NCBI RefSeq assembly: GCF_019145495.1
Contig: NZ_JAHSTU010000002.1
Location: 310,001-374,000 of the forward strand
Direction: 5' to 3'
DNA from: Pseudomonas azerbaijanoccidentalis
Lineage (GTDB): Bacteria > Pseudomonadota > Gammaproteobacteria > Pseudomonadales > Pseudomonadaceae
Length of the DNA: 64,000 bases
Positions 45,768 to 54,241 of this stretch are shown in pieces. Made by a program: the position numbers and the translations under genes. Within the stretch, counting starts at the first letter, position 1; each line of letters starts with the position of its first letter. A model generated the notes under the pieces. It made no database searches. It was not told the origin of the DNA and saw nothing but the letters and a program-made list of their open reading frames with translations.

Positions 45768-46970
45768 ATGAACAACGCTCTGTCCCAGCTCCAGCCCTAC
45801 CCGTTCGAAAAGCTCCGCGCCCTGCTCGGCAGCGTTACACCCAACCCGGACAAACGCCCGATCGCCCTGTCGATCGGTGAACCGAAGCACCGCTCGCCAA
45901 GCTTCGTCGCCGAAGCCCTGGCCAGCAATCTGGAAAAAATGGCGGTGTACCCGACCACCCTCGGCATTCCGGAGCTGCGTCAAGCCATCGCCGCCTGGTG
46001 CGAGCGGCGTTTCGGCGTGCCGACCGGCTGGATCGACCCGGCGCGCAACGTGCTGCCGGTCAACGGCACCCGCGAAGCGTTGTTCGCTTTCACCCAGACC
46101 GTGGTCAATCGTGGCGATGACGCTCTGGTCGTCAGCCCGAACCCGTTCTACCAGATCTACGAAGGCGCAGCCTTCCTCGCCGGGGCCAAGCCGCATTACC
46201 TGCCATGCCTCGACGAAAATGGCTTCAATCCGGACTTCGACGCGGTCTCACCGGACATCTGGAAGCGCTGCCAGATCCTGTTCCTGTGCTCGCCCGGCAA
46301 CCCGACCGGTGCGTTGATCCCGGTCGACACGCTGAAGAAGCTGATCGCCCTGGCTGACGAATACGACTTCGTGATCGCCGCCGACGAGTGCTACAGCGAA
46401 CTTTACTTTGACGAACAAACCCCGCCAGCCGGCCTGCTCAGCGCCTGCGTGGAACTGGGTCGCAAAGACTTCAAGCGTTGCGTGGTGTTCCACAGCCTGT
46501 CCAAGCGTTCAAACCTGCCGGGCTTGCGTTCGGGCTTTGTGGCCGGCGATGCCGACATCCTCAAGGGCTTCCTGCTGTATCGCACGTACCACGGCTGCGC
46601 GATGCCGGTACAAACGCAATTGGCCAGCGTTGCCGCGTGGAACGACGAAGTACACGTGCGCGCCAACCGTGCGCTGTATCGCGAAAAGTATGACGCCGTA
46701 CTGGAAATCCTCAGCCCGGTGATGGACGTCCAGCGGCCGGATGGCGGCTTTTATCTGTGGCCAAATGTGGCCGGTGATGATGCGGCTTTCTGCCGTGATC
46801 TGTTCGAACAAGAACATGTCACCGTGGTGCCAGGCTCTTACCTGTCGCGGGATGTCGATGGCGTTAACCCGGGGGCCGGGCGTGTGCGGATGGCGCTGGT
46901 TGCGCCGCTGGCGGAGTGTGTAGAGGCTGCCGAGCGCATTCGCGAGTTTATAAAGAACAGAAGCAACTAA
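45768..46970 (+). CDS. dapC: Succinyldiaminopimelate transaminase
   Basis: 400 residues of fold-type I PLP aminotransferase. It makes N-succinyl-LL-diaminopimelate in the lysine/peptidoglycan pathway. The PLP-binding Lys is in VFHSLSKRSNLPGLRSGFVAGD, with LCSPGNPTGALIP and AADECYSELYFDE as cofactor-contacting motifs. Its pathway neighbours dapD and dapE lie on the same strand 5 and 12 kb away. In this chromosome the metalloprotease island and an antiporter gene separate it from the ArsC-like gene and dapD. Confidence 0.95.
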   Translation: MNNALSQLQPYPFEKLRALLGSVTPNPDKRPIALSIGEPKHRSPSFVAEALASNLEKMAVYPTTLGIPELRQAIAAWCERRFGVPTGWIDPARNVLPVNGTREALFAFTQTVVNRGDDALVVSPNPFYQIYEGAAFLAGAKPHYLPCLDENGFNPDFDAVSPDIWKRCQILFLCSPGNPTGALIPVDTLKKLIALADEYDFVIAADECYSELYFDEQTPPAGLLSACVELGRKDFKRCVVFHSLSKRSNLPGLRSGFVAGDADILKGFLLYRTYHGCAMPVQTQLASVAAWNDEVHVRANRALYREKYDAVLEILSPVMDVQRPDGGFYLWPNVAGDDAAFCRDLFEQEHVTVVPGSYLSRDVDGVNPGAGRVRMALVAPLAECVEAAERIREFIKNRSN

Positions 46971-46981
46971 TCGCCATAGTT

Positions 46982-47008
46982 ACTTGCACCGCGCAATGCG
47001 GTGCAAGT
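46982..47008 (+). terminator. Hairpin after dapC
   Basis: The perfect stem ACTTGCACCGC/GCGGTGCAAGT with a five-base loop starts 12 bases after the dapC stop; TATTCG follows rather than a long T-run. It probably ends the dapC transcript and marks the left edge of the AT-richer island. Confidence 0.65.
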
Positions 47009-47134
47009 TATTCGACAAACCCAACCGACAAAAACCATTAACTTCAGCAATAAATCGAAACCCCTCACAACTGGACAATTACCCACAACTTTCAATACTT
47101 TGACGACTCATTAACAACACAAAAAATACAAAAA

Positions 47135-47887
47135 ATGACCAGTCAATACTATTGCAAAACCATCGCAACAACCGACCCTGTCGACTCTTACTATGCCGCC
47201 AAAAACGAACGCGCCGACAATATCCCTGAAGCCAACAGCACAAGAACAAAACGCGGCATTGGCGAGCACACTAAATACTGGGCCCCAGGAAAGACCTTGA
47301 AAGTCCTTGTGTGCACTTACGACGAACATTCTTTTCAAGCAGTAAAAAATGCTGCGAATAAATGGTTGCCGTACGTAAACCTGAAATTTGATTTCTTCGA
47401 AATGGAGGAAGAGGATATTTATCAATCAGAAGAATTTCTCGGTGACATTCGAGTTGACTTCAATCCGTTATACGACGGAAGTGGCAGCTCAAAATTAGGC
47501 ACCGACTCACTTACGGGAAGCCCACATCAGGCATCGATGGTACTGGGGACCGACTTTTCTTCTGATAGATTTGAATTTAGAGGTGTTCATGAGTTTGGAC
47601 ACGCTCTGGGATTGCAACATGAACACCAACATCCTGACGCTGGCATCCCATTCGACCGAGAAAAAACATACACCTACTTTGGCCATTTAGGTTTCACCAG
47701 GACGGATGTCGAAACCAATGTCTTTGCATTCGAGCGAGTACCTGGCCGAACCTATGAGCCGTACGACAGCCAATCCGTGATGCATTACTCCATTCCTGAC
47801 TCAATCACCATGGGCGACTGGAGTCATGCAGGAAACACGCAAATCAGCGCTGGCGATATTGCGTTCATGCGAAAAATCTATCCATAA
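47135..47887 (+). CDS. Astacin-like zinc metalloprotease, tandem copy 1
   Basis: 250 residues. The zinc site HEFGHALGLQHEHQHP (His152, Glu153, His156, His162) followed by Glu fits HExxHxxGxxHE. The Met-turn SVMHY (214-218) has the Tyr typical of astacins (M12A). No signal peptide is visible. The N-terminal 40 residues share with copies 2 and 3 a single early Cys (Cys7 in CKTI), D..DSYYAA, ER.DN and a basic R-T-K-R (37-40), directly before the first strand of the protease (WAPGKTLKVLV). This resembles a short pro-segment, an inference. No Shine-Dalgarno precedes the ATG; the DNA is clearly more AT-rich than its flanks. Substrate unknown. Confidence 0.85.
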   Translation: MTSQYYCKTIATTDPVDSYYAAKNERADNIPEANSTRTKRGIGEHTKYWAPGKTLKVLVCTYDEHSFQAVKNAANKWLPYVNLKFDFFEMEEEDIYQSEEFLGDIRVDFNPLYDGSGSSKLGTDSLTGSPHQASMVLGTDFSSDRFEFRGVHEFGHALGLQHEHQHPDAGIPFDREKTYTYFGHLGFTRTDVETNVFAFERVPGRTYEPYDSQSVMHYSIPDSITMGDWSHAGNTQISAGDIAFMRKIYP

Positions 47888-47988
47888 GCTATCGATTGAC
47901 TGCTGTCTCTTCGACGCAGAGACAGCAGATAACCTTAAAAGTATAAAGCCTGGACGATAACAACAATATTTCGACAAGGAGACAGTCG

Positions 47989-48729
47989 ATGCCCCACCAA
48001 CACCCCTGCAAAACGATTATTCCTATTGACGAACAGACGTCTTACGAGGCCGCCTTCGACGAAAATCCGGACAACAGACAGACTGTTCATTCTGGCGGCC
48101 GAAACAAGCGCGGTGTCGCCACTCATTCAAAATTCTGGGCAAGCCACCGAACATTAAAAGTCGCTTTTATTGATCCACCGTCCCAAGCGCACCGTGAGGC
48201 TGCAATCAACGCTATCAAATTGTGGCAGCCCTCCATCAACCTCAAGCTGGCATTTGTCAGCGGTACCGCAGGCGACATTCGAATCACCATGGTTGCCCCG
48301 CTCAATTATTCAGCCGTGGGTACGGATGCCACATTACGTGCGCCCCATGAAAACACCATGAATATCGGCACCGACCTGAAACACCCTGGATTTGAATCGG
48401 CTGTGCTGCATGAATTTGGCCATGCTTTAGGGCTGGAACATGAGCACCAGCACCCGAAAGCCGACATCCCGTGGGACAAACCGTTTGTCTACCACTACTA
48501 CCTCACAAGATTTAACTGGTCAAAAGAGGAAGTTGATCACAACTTATTCAACACACTGGAAACGCTCAATACACGCACAACGCCCTACGACAAAACATCG
48601 ATCATGCACTACCCCATCGCGAATGAATTGACTATTGGTGACTGGAGCGTGGAGAAGAACCACAGCATCAGCCAGAATGATCGCCGACTGATGCGAAAAA
48701 TCTATCCAAAATCTTTACCATCCGCGTGA
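47989..48729 (+). CDS. Astacin-like zinc metalloprotease, tandem copy 2
   Basis: 246 residues with AAGGAGA eight bases before the ATG, the best ribosome-binding site of the three. Zinc motif HEFGHALGLEHEHQHP (His141, Glu142, His145, His151) and Met-turn SIMHY (204-208). The N-terminus repeats the shared layout: Cys7 in CKTI, TSYEAA, ENPDN, R-N-K-R (38-41) then HSKFW and RTLKVAF. The C-terminus ends TIGDWS...ISQNDRRLMRKIYP, closely like copy 1. No signal peptide or membrane helix. It lies 101 bases after copy 1, and no gene is visible between them. Confidence 0.87.
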   Translation: MPHQHPCKTIIPIDEQTSYEAAFDENPDNRQTVHSGGRNKRGVATHSKFWASHRTLKVAFIDPPSQAHREAAINAIKLWQPSINLKLAFVSGTAGDIRITMVAPLNYSAVGTDATLRAPHENTMNIGTDLKHPGFESAVLHEFGHALGLEHEHQHPKADIPWDKPFVYHYYLTRFNWSKEEVDHNLFNTLETLNTRTTPYDKTSIMHYPIANELTIGDWSVEKNHSISQNDRRLMRKIYPKSLPSA

Positions 48730-48764
48730 TACGCATCAATGTATAAAAAGACATGGACGTCCCT

Positions 48765-49565
48765 ATGAAAAATGGAATTTGCACGATAGCCAGAAGCACC
48801 GACCCATTTGCCTCATACGAAGCTGCAATCAATGAACGAAGTGACAATGTTAAAAAAAGCACTTCCGCACGCACCAAGCGAAGTGTCGCAGTGCATACAA
48901 CTTTCTGGGAGCCAGGTCGCACTCTGAAAATAGCGATGTACGACGAAGACCAGAAAACCATCGACAGAGTCAAAAGCATCGCGGGCCAGTGGTTAGAACA
49001 TGCCAATCTAAGGTTTGAATTCGTTTCAGGAGCAATGGGAGACATCCGTATAAAGATCGCGCCAAGCGAAAGTCGTGTCTCCATCTCTCAACTCGGCACG
49101 GATGCACTGGCGCACCCTCCTGAAGAACCCACTATGACAATAGGTTTATCTTTAGAGGATATTGATTTTGAGTTTCATGTACTACATGAGTTTGGTCATG
49201 TACTCGGCCTCGACCATGAACATCAGCATCCGGACGCAGACATTCCTTGGGATCTGGACAAGGTCTATGCATGGTACAAAGAGTTTTATAACGTTGAGCG
49301 AGAGAGAGTTGACTCAGACGTATTGCCACTACCTCGCTATCCAGATTTCAGCTATGGAGAATATGACCCGTTATCAATCATGCATTACAACATCGATAGC
49401 AGAGTCACCTTAAACAACTGGAGCCATCCGGGAAATTATATACTGAGCGAGGGAGACAAAGCAGCAGCGCGCAAGCACTACCCTTACAACACAACATACC
49501 TACCCGACATACTGCTTGACTTATTTAACACTCTTAAATCGCCATTCACTGGCCGCTCCCGTTAA
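48765..49565 (+). CDS. Astacin-like zinc metalloprotease, tandem copy 3
   Basis: 266 residues if started at ATG 48765; ATG 48753 would add four. I prefer 48765 because the zinc site (HEFGHVLGLDHEHQHP, His141-His145) and Met-turn SIMHY (204-208) then fall at exactly the same residue numbers as in copy 2, and the early Cys at residue 6. R-T-K-R is at 36-39, then S and HTTFW. The C-terminus extends about 26 residues beyond the shared K.YP end (YLPDILLDLFNTLKSPFTG), possibly an amphipathic helix absent from the other two. Only 35 bases separate it from copy 2. Substrate and location unknown. Confidence 0.85.
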   Translation: MKNGICTIARSTDPFASYEAAINERSDNVKKSTSARTKRSVAVHTTFWEPGRTLKIAMYDEDQKTIDRVKSIAGQWLEHANLRFEFVSGAMGDIRIKIAPSESRVSISQLGTDALAHPPEEPTMTIGLSLEDIDFEFHVLHEFGHVLGLDHEHQHPDADIPWDLDKVYAWYKEFYNVERERVDSDVLPLPRYPDFSYGEYDPLSIMHYNIDSRVTLNNWSHPGNYILSEGDKAAARKHYPYNTTYLPDILLDLFNTLKSPFTGRSR

Positions 49566-49622
49566 CCATGCTAAAAAATCCGTCACTCAAAGCCGAGGGA
49601 AACGCTTGAAGTACCGCCCTCC

Positions 49623-51254
49623 TTATTTCACCGCCCCAAGCTTGGCCTCACTCAAATCCAGCTCTCCCAACACCTCACGCAATACGTCATCACCAATCTG
49701 GTGATGACGACTGAGGCTATACAACTCCAGGCGCTGCGCCCGCAGCGCCTTCAAACGCAAACGCCTTTCCAGCAAGTCCATCTGAAACGCCAAGGCCTGC
49801 GCCTCGGCGGAGTCGTTGAAAACCTCGAGCTGATGTCGGTACTCAGACATGATTCGGGCCTTGAGCTCAGCGGCCAGTGCGGACTGGGCGGCGTCCTGGG
49901 GGTTGACCTCTTCTGTCTCCAGCGCATGAATCGCCGCCTCGGCGGTCTTGCGCCAGGCATCGCGCACTTCATTGCGTCGCTTGTCATCCGGACTGGCTTC
50001 GATGCCACGCAGCAAAAGTGGCAGCGCGATGCACGCCGCAATCAACGAAAGCAAAATCACCCCGGCCGCGATGAAGATCAGCAAATCACGCTCGGGAAAT
50101 GCTTCTGACCCCATAAGCATCGGCACCGACATCACACCCGCCAGCGTCACCGCCCCGCGAACGCCGCCGACGGTCAGCAACCAACAGGATCGCGCAGTCG
50201 GTACGCGGGTCACTTCACCTTTGCCGCGTAAGCGCCGCAGCAACACCGACAATCGCCAAATGCTCTGCACCCAGACAAACCGCAAGACCAGCAACACCAG
50301 GAAAATCGCCACGACATCGAGGCAGCGATAGAGCAAAGTCGGCCACAAAGACGCTTCGTGGCTGACCACCGCTTTGATGATGTCCGGCAATTGCAAGCCC
50401 AGCAGCAGGAAGATCAAGCCGTTGAAGGCGAATTCCAGCAACGACCAGACGCTGCGATTGAGCAGGCGGGTGTTGGTCTGGCGCGGCAACAGATCGAGCC
50501 AACTCTGCATCATCCCCGCCGCCACCGCCGAGAGAATCCCGGAGGCTCCCACCCGCTCGGCCAGCACGTAAGCGGCGAACGGCAACAGCAACATGAACAC
50601 CACATGCGTCGCGGGGTCGTCCCAGCCGCGCGCGATCATCCATGCACGCAGCCGCCCGACGAGCCAGCTCAATGCAACACCGATCGCCAAGCCACCGACC
50701 GCCACCAGCACGAAGGTGACACTGGCGTTGGCCAGCGAAAACACGCCGGTCACCGCCGCGACCAGGGCGAACTTGAACGTCACCAGACCCGAGGCATCGT
50801 TCATCAACGCCTCGCCCTGCAGGATGTGCATCAACGGTGTCGGCAGCCGATTGCGGGCAATCGCCGAAACCGCCACCGCATCCGTTGGCGACAGCACGGC
50901 TCCCAAGGCAAACGCCACCGGCAGCGGCACACCGGGTATTAGCCAGTGAATGAAATAACCCGCGCCGACCACGGTAAACAGTACCAACCCCACGGCCAGC
51001 GTCAGGATGGGCCCACGTAAATGCCAGAACTCACGCTTGGGCATGCGCCAGCCGTCGGAGAACAACAGCGGCGGCAAGAACAGAAACAGGAACAATTCGG
51101 GATCGAGGGCCACGTGCAGCCCCAGGGTCGGCCAGGCCAGCAAGGCCCCGGCGGCGATCTGGACCAGTGGCAACGGCAGCGGAACCACCCGTCCGATCAG
51201 GCGTGAGACGCCGACCAGCATTAACAGGATCAGGACGGTGTAGGCGGTTTGCAT
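49623..51254 (-). CDS. Na+/H+ antiporter, CPA1/NhaP type
   Basis: 543 residues: about 12 membrane helices in the first 400, then a hydrophilic, charged cytoplasmic tail of roughly 140. Ion-binding motifs of the CPA family are visible: LGAVLSPTDAVAVSAIARN and EALMNDASGLVTFKFAL (the Asn-Asp pair). It exports Na+ or K+ for protons. It converges on the metalloprotease genes with only 57 bases between and no clear terminator. Exact ion selectivity cannot be read. Confidence 0.92.
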   Translation of the reverse strand: MQTAYTVLILLMLVGVSRLIGRVVPLPLPLVQIAAGALLAWPTLGLHVALDPELFLFLFLPPLLFSDGWRMPKREFWHLRGPILTLAVGLVLFTVVGAGYFIHWLIPGVPLPVAFALGAVLSPTDAVAVSAIARNRLPTPLMHILQGEALMNDASGLVTFKFALVAAVTGVFSLANASVTFVLVAVGGLAIGVALSWLVGRLRAWMIARGWDDPATHVVFMLLLPFAAYVLAERVGASGILSAVAAGMMQSWLDLLPRQTNTRLLNRSVWSLLEFAFNGLIFLLLGLQLPDIIKAVVSHEASLWPTLLYRCLDVVAIFLVLLVLRFVWVQSIWRLSVLLRRLRGKGEVTRVPTARSCWLLTVGGVRGAVTLAGVMSVPMLMGSEAFPERDLLIFIAAGVILLSLIAACIALPLLLRGIEASPDDKRRNEVRDAWRKTAEAAIHALETEEVNPQDAAQSALAAELKARIMSEYRHQLEVFNDSAEAQALAFQMDLLERRLRLKALRAQRLELYSLSRHHQIGDDVLREVLGELDLSEAKLGAVK

Positions 51255-51343
51255 AAAGCCAAAATCTCAGACAATCGACAGCGTTGAACTGCCATATTAG
51301 CTGCTTAGGATGCATTCGACCGTTGTACCAATGTCGCAGCCCC

Positions 51344-51376
51344 GCTTGTGGGAGCCCGCCTGCTGGCCCCCACAGG
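51344..51376. repeat. Solitary REP-like palindrome (TGTGGGAGCCCGCCTGC type)
   Basis: TGTGGGAGCCCGCCTGCTGGC followed by CCCCCACA forms one short hairpin without a partner arm. It lies in the 220-base gap between the antiporter and ArsC-like genes and is probably a singlet remnant of a REP doublet. Confidence 0.6.
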
Positions 51377-51474
51377 TTTTGCACTGGGAAATCGACCTCA
51401 AGCGCCGCGAAACCGTCTGGTCATGGCATAATCCGACACCTTTTTTCTTCAGCACCTGTAAAGGGGGCAATTCC

Positions 51475-51837
51475 TTGACCGTTTCAAGCAAAACGTTGCA
51501 CCTTTTCGGCATCAAAGCCTGCGACACCATGAAAAAGGCGCGCACCTGGCTCGATGAACACGCTGTCAGCTATGACTTCCATGATTACAAAGCGGTCGGA
51601 ATCGACCGTGAACACCTGACCCAATGGTGCAACGAGCACGGCTGGGAAGTGGTGCTGAACCGTGCAGGCACGACCTTTCGCAAGCTCGACGACGAACGCA
51701 AAGCCGATCTCGACCAGCCGAAAGCCATCGAACTGATGCTCGCACAACCTTCGATGATCAAGCGCCCGGTGCTCGATCTCGGTGACCGAACCCTGATTGG
51801 CTTCAAGCCAGATATCTACGCGGCCGCACTCAAGTAA
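51475..51837 (+). CDS. ArsC/Spx-family thioredoxin-fold protein (YffB-like)
   Basis: 120 residues if started at TTG 51475, which has AAGGGGG eight bases upstream; the open frame reaches back to 51310 through REP and promoter sequence (CATAAT near 51425), so a long form is unlikely. The single redox Cys16 in GIKACDTMKKA and the RAGTTFRKLDDE and KRPVLDLGDRTLIGFKP motifs fit the YffB branch of ArsC-like reductases, whose substrate is not established. It is 32 bases upstream of dapD, a conserved pairing in Pseudomonas. Confidence 0.9.
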   Translation: MTVSSKTLHLFGIKACDTMKKARTWLDEHAVSYDFHDYKAVGIDREHLTQWCNEHGWEVVLNRAGTTFRKLDDERKADLDQPKAIELMLAQPSMIKRPVLDLGDRTLIGFKPDIYAAALK

Positions 51838-51869
51838 GCAGCCCGTTTCAATTTGTTAGAGGTATCAAC

Positions 51870-52904
51870 ATGTCCACTACCCTGTTCAGCCTGGCCTTTG
51901 GTGTCGGCACTCAAAACCGTCAAGGCGCATGGCTGGAAGTGTTTTACGCGCAGCCACTGCTCAAACCGTCGGCCGAACTGGTCGCTGCCGTTGCACCAAT
52001 CCTCGGTTACAGCGAAGGCAACCAGGCCATCACTTTCACCACCGCCCAGGCTGCACAACTGGCTGAAGCCGTGAAAGGCATCGACGCCGAGCAAGGCAAG
52101 CTGCTGACTCGCCTGGCCGAAAGCCACAAGCCGTTGGTCGCGACCCTGTTGGCCGAAGACGCTCAACTGTCGTCCACCCCTGAGGCGTACCTCAAGCTGC
52201 ATCTGTTGTCCCACCGTCTGGTCAAGCCGCACGGCGTGAGCCTGGCCGGCATCTTCCCGCTGCTGCCAAACGTGGCGTGGACCAGCCAAGGTGCTGCTGA
52301 CCTGAGCGAACTGGCGGAAATGCAACTGGAAGCGCGCCTGCGTGGCGAGCTGCTGGAAGTGTTCTCTGTGGACAAGTTCCCGAAAATGACCGACTACGTG
52401 GTGCCGGCCGGCGTGCGTATCGCTGACGCTGCACGTCTGCGCCTGGGCGCTTATGTAGGCGAAGGCACCACCGTGATGCACGAAGGCTTCATCAACTTCA
52501 ACGCCGGCACCGAAGGCCCAGGCATGATCGAAGGCCGCGTTTCCGCTGGCGTATTCGTCGGCAAGGGTTCGGACCTGGGCGGCGGTTGCTCGACCATGGG
52601 CACCCTGTCGGGCGGCGGCAACATCGTGATCAAGGTGGGTGAAGGCTGCCTGATCGGCGCCAACGCCGGTATCGGTATCCCGCTGGGCGACCGCAACACC
52701 GTGGAATCGGGTCTGTACGTGACCGCCGGTACCAAAGTGGCGCTGCTGGACGAGAACAACAACCTGGTCAAAGTGGTCAAGGCCCGTGAATTGGCTGGCC
52801 AGACTGACCTGCTGTTCCGTCGCAATTCGGAAACCGGTGCTGTGGAATGCAAAACCCACAAATCGGCGATCGAACTGAACGAAGCGCTGCACGCTCACAA
52901 CTAA
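51870..52904 (+). CDS. dapD: 2,3,4,5-tetrahydropyridine-2,6-dicarboxylate N-succinyltransferase
   Basis: 344 residues, the long Pseudomonas/actinobacterial-like DapD form. It succinylates tetrahydrodipicolinate in lysine synthesis, upstream of DapC and DapE. The N-terminal domain is followed by a left-handed beta helix (ARLRLGAYVGEGTTVMHEGF to GEGCLIGANAGIGIPLGDRN). The ATG follows a GAGG-type site at 51859. Confidence 0.97.
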   Translation: MSTTLFSLAFGVGTQNRQGAWLEVFYAQPLLKPSAELVAAVAPILGYSEGNQAITFTTAQAAQLAEAVKGIDAEQGKLLTRLAESHKPLVATLLAEDAQLSSTPEAYLKLHLLSHRLVKPHGVSLAGIFPLLPNVAWTSQGAADLSELAEMQLEARLRGELLEVFSVDKFPKMTDYVVPAGVRIADAARLRLGAYVGEGTTVMHEGFINFNAGTEGPGMIEGRVSAGVFVGKGSDLGGGCSTMGTLSGGGNIVIKVGEGCLIGANAGIGIPLGDRNTVESGLYVTAGTKVALLDENNNLVKVVKARELAGQTDLLFRRNSETGAVECKTHKSAIELNEALHAHN

Positions 52905-52918
52905 GTGCCGCAGGCACC

Positions 52919-52991
52919 TGTGGGAGCGAGCCTGCTCGCGATGCTTTTTGGCGGCCTTACGGACGCTATCGCGAGCAGGCTCGCTCCCACA
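52919..52991. repeat. REP doublet (TGTGGGAGCGAGCCTGCTCGCGATG family)
   Basis: Arms CTGTGGGAGCGAGCCTGCTC and GAGCAGGCTCGCTCCCACA are inverted around a short centre, in the dapD-csdA gap. This is the third REP family in the window. Confidence 0.9.
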
Positions 52992-53035
52992 AGGTGTCGT
53001 GTACACCCCGCCCATGTTCACCAGGGCTCGATAGC

Positions 53036-54241
53036 ATGATGATTCCCTCTCCCTGGCGCGCCGATTTTCCGGCCATCGCCGCCCTGCAACGGCAAGACCA
53101 GACCTATCTGGACAACGCCGCCACTACGCAAAAACCTCAAGCCCTGCTGGATGCCCTGACGCATTACTACGCCAACGGCACAGCCAACGTGCATCGGGCG
53201 CAACATTTGCCTGGCGCGCATGCCACCCAGGCGTTCGAGGACAGTCGACGTAAAGCCGCACAATGGCTCAATGCGGGCGACTGCGGGCAGATCATCTTCA
53301 CCCACGGCGCGACTTCCGCGCTGAACCTCCTGGCCTATGGCCTGGAACACCTTTTCAATCCGGGCGATGAAATTGTCATCAGCGCTCTGGAGCATCACGC
53401 CAACCTGCTGCCGTGGCAGCAATTGGCGCACCGTCGCGACCTGAAACTGGTGATCCTGCCGCTGGATACCGACGGCGTGATCGACCTTGAAGCAGCCGCA
53501 GGCATGATTGGCACGCGCACACGTCTGCTGGCCGTCAGCCAATTGTCCAACGTGATTGGCGCCTGGCAGCCGTTACCCGAACTGCTGGCGATGGCCAAGG
53601 CGCACAACGCCCTGACCGTGATCGACGGCGCCCAAGGTGTGGTCCATGGCCGCCATGACGTGCAGGCACTGGGTTGCGACTTCTATGTATTTTCCAGCCA
53701 CAAGCTCTACGGTCCCGATGGCCTCGGCGTATTGTTCGGCCGCAATGCAGCGCTGCAACAACTGCGGCCGTGGCAGTTCGGCGGTGAAATGGTGCTGGAT
53801 GCCAATTACCACGACGCACGGTTTCGCCCGGCGCCTCTGGGTTTCGAGGCCGGGACGCCGCCCATCGCCAGTGTGATTGGTCTTGGCGCGACCCTGGACT
53901 ATCTGGCCGGGCTCGATCAGGACGCGGTGTGCGCCCATGAGGCCGCCTTGCATGCCTACCTGCTCAAAGGTCTTGAGGCCCGCAACGGCATCCGTTTGCT
54001 GGGCAAGCCGCAACTGGCGCTGGCCAGTTTTACCGTCGAGGGTGTGCATAACTCGGACCTGGCGCATTTGCTGACCGAACAAGGGATCGCCGTGCGTGCC
54101 GGTCATCACTGCGCCATGCCGCTGCTCAAACGCTATGAATTGGCCGGGGCGATTCGGGTGTCGTTGGCGCTGTACAACGATTCCGAAGACCTTGAGCGGT
54201 TTTTTGAGGCGCTGGATCAAGCGCTGGAGTTGTTGCGATGA
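53036..54241 (+). CDS. csdA: Cysteine desulfurase of the CsdA/SufS type
   Basis: 401 residues from the first of two adjacent ATGs at 53036. A PLP enzyme that removes sulfur from cysteine. The PLP Lys is in YVFSSHKLYGPDGLGVLFG, and the active-site Cys in VRAGHHCAMPLLKRY. FTHGATSALNLLAYGLE binds the cofactor phosphate. It overlaps the SufE-like gene by four bases, and tcdA lies just beyond, matching the E. coli csdA-csdE-tcdA sulfur-transfer group rather than the suf operon. Confidence 0.94.
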   Translation: MMIPSPWRADFPAIAALQRQDQTYLDNAATTQKPQALLDALTHYYANGTANVHRAQHLPGAHATQAFEDSRRKAAQWLNAGDCGQIIFTHGATSALNLLAYGLEHLFNPGDEIVISALEHHANLLPWQQLAHRRDLKLVILPLDTDGVIDLEAAAGMIGTRTRLLAVSQLSNVIGAWQPLPELLAMAKAHNALTVIDGAQGVVHGRHDVQALGCDFYVFSSHKLYGPDGLGVLFGRNAALQQLRPWQFGGEMVLDANYHDARFRPAPLGFEAGTPPIASVIGLGATLDYLAGLDQDAVCAHEAALHAYLLKGLEARNGIRLLGKPQLALASFTVEGVHNSDLAHLLTEQGIAVRAGHHCAMPLLKRYELAGAIRVSLALYNDSEDLERFFEALDQALELLR

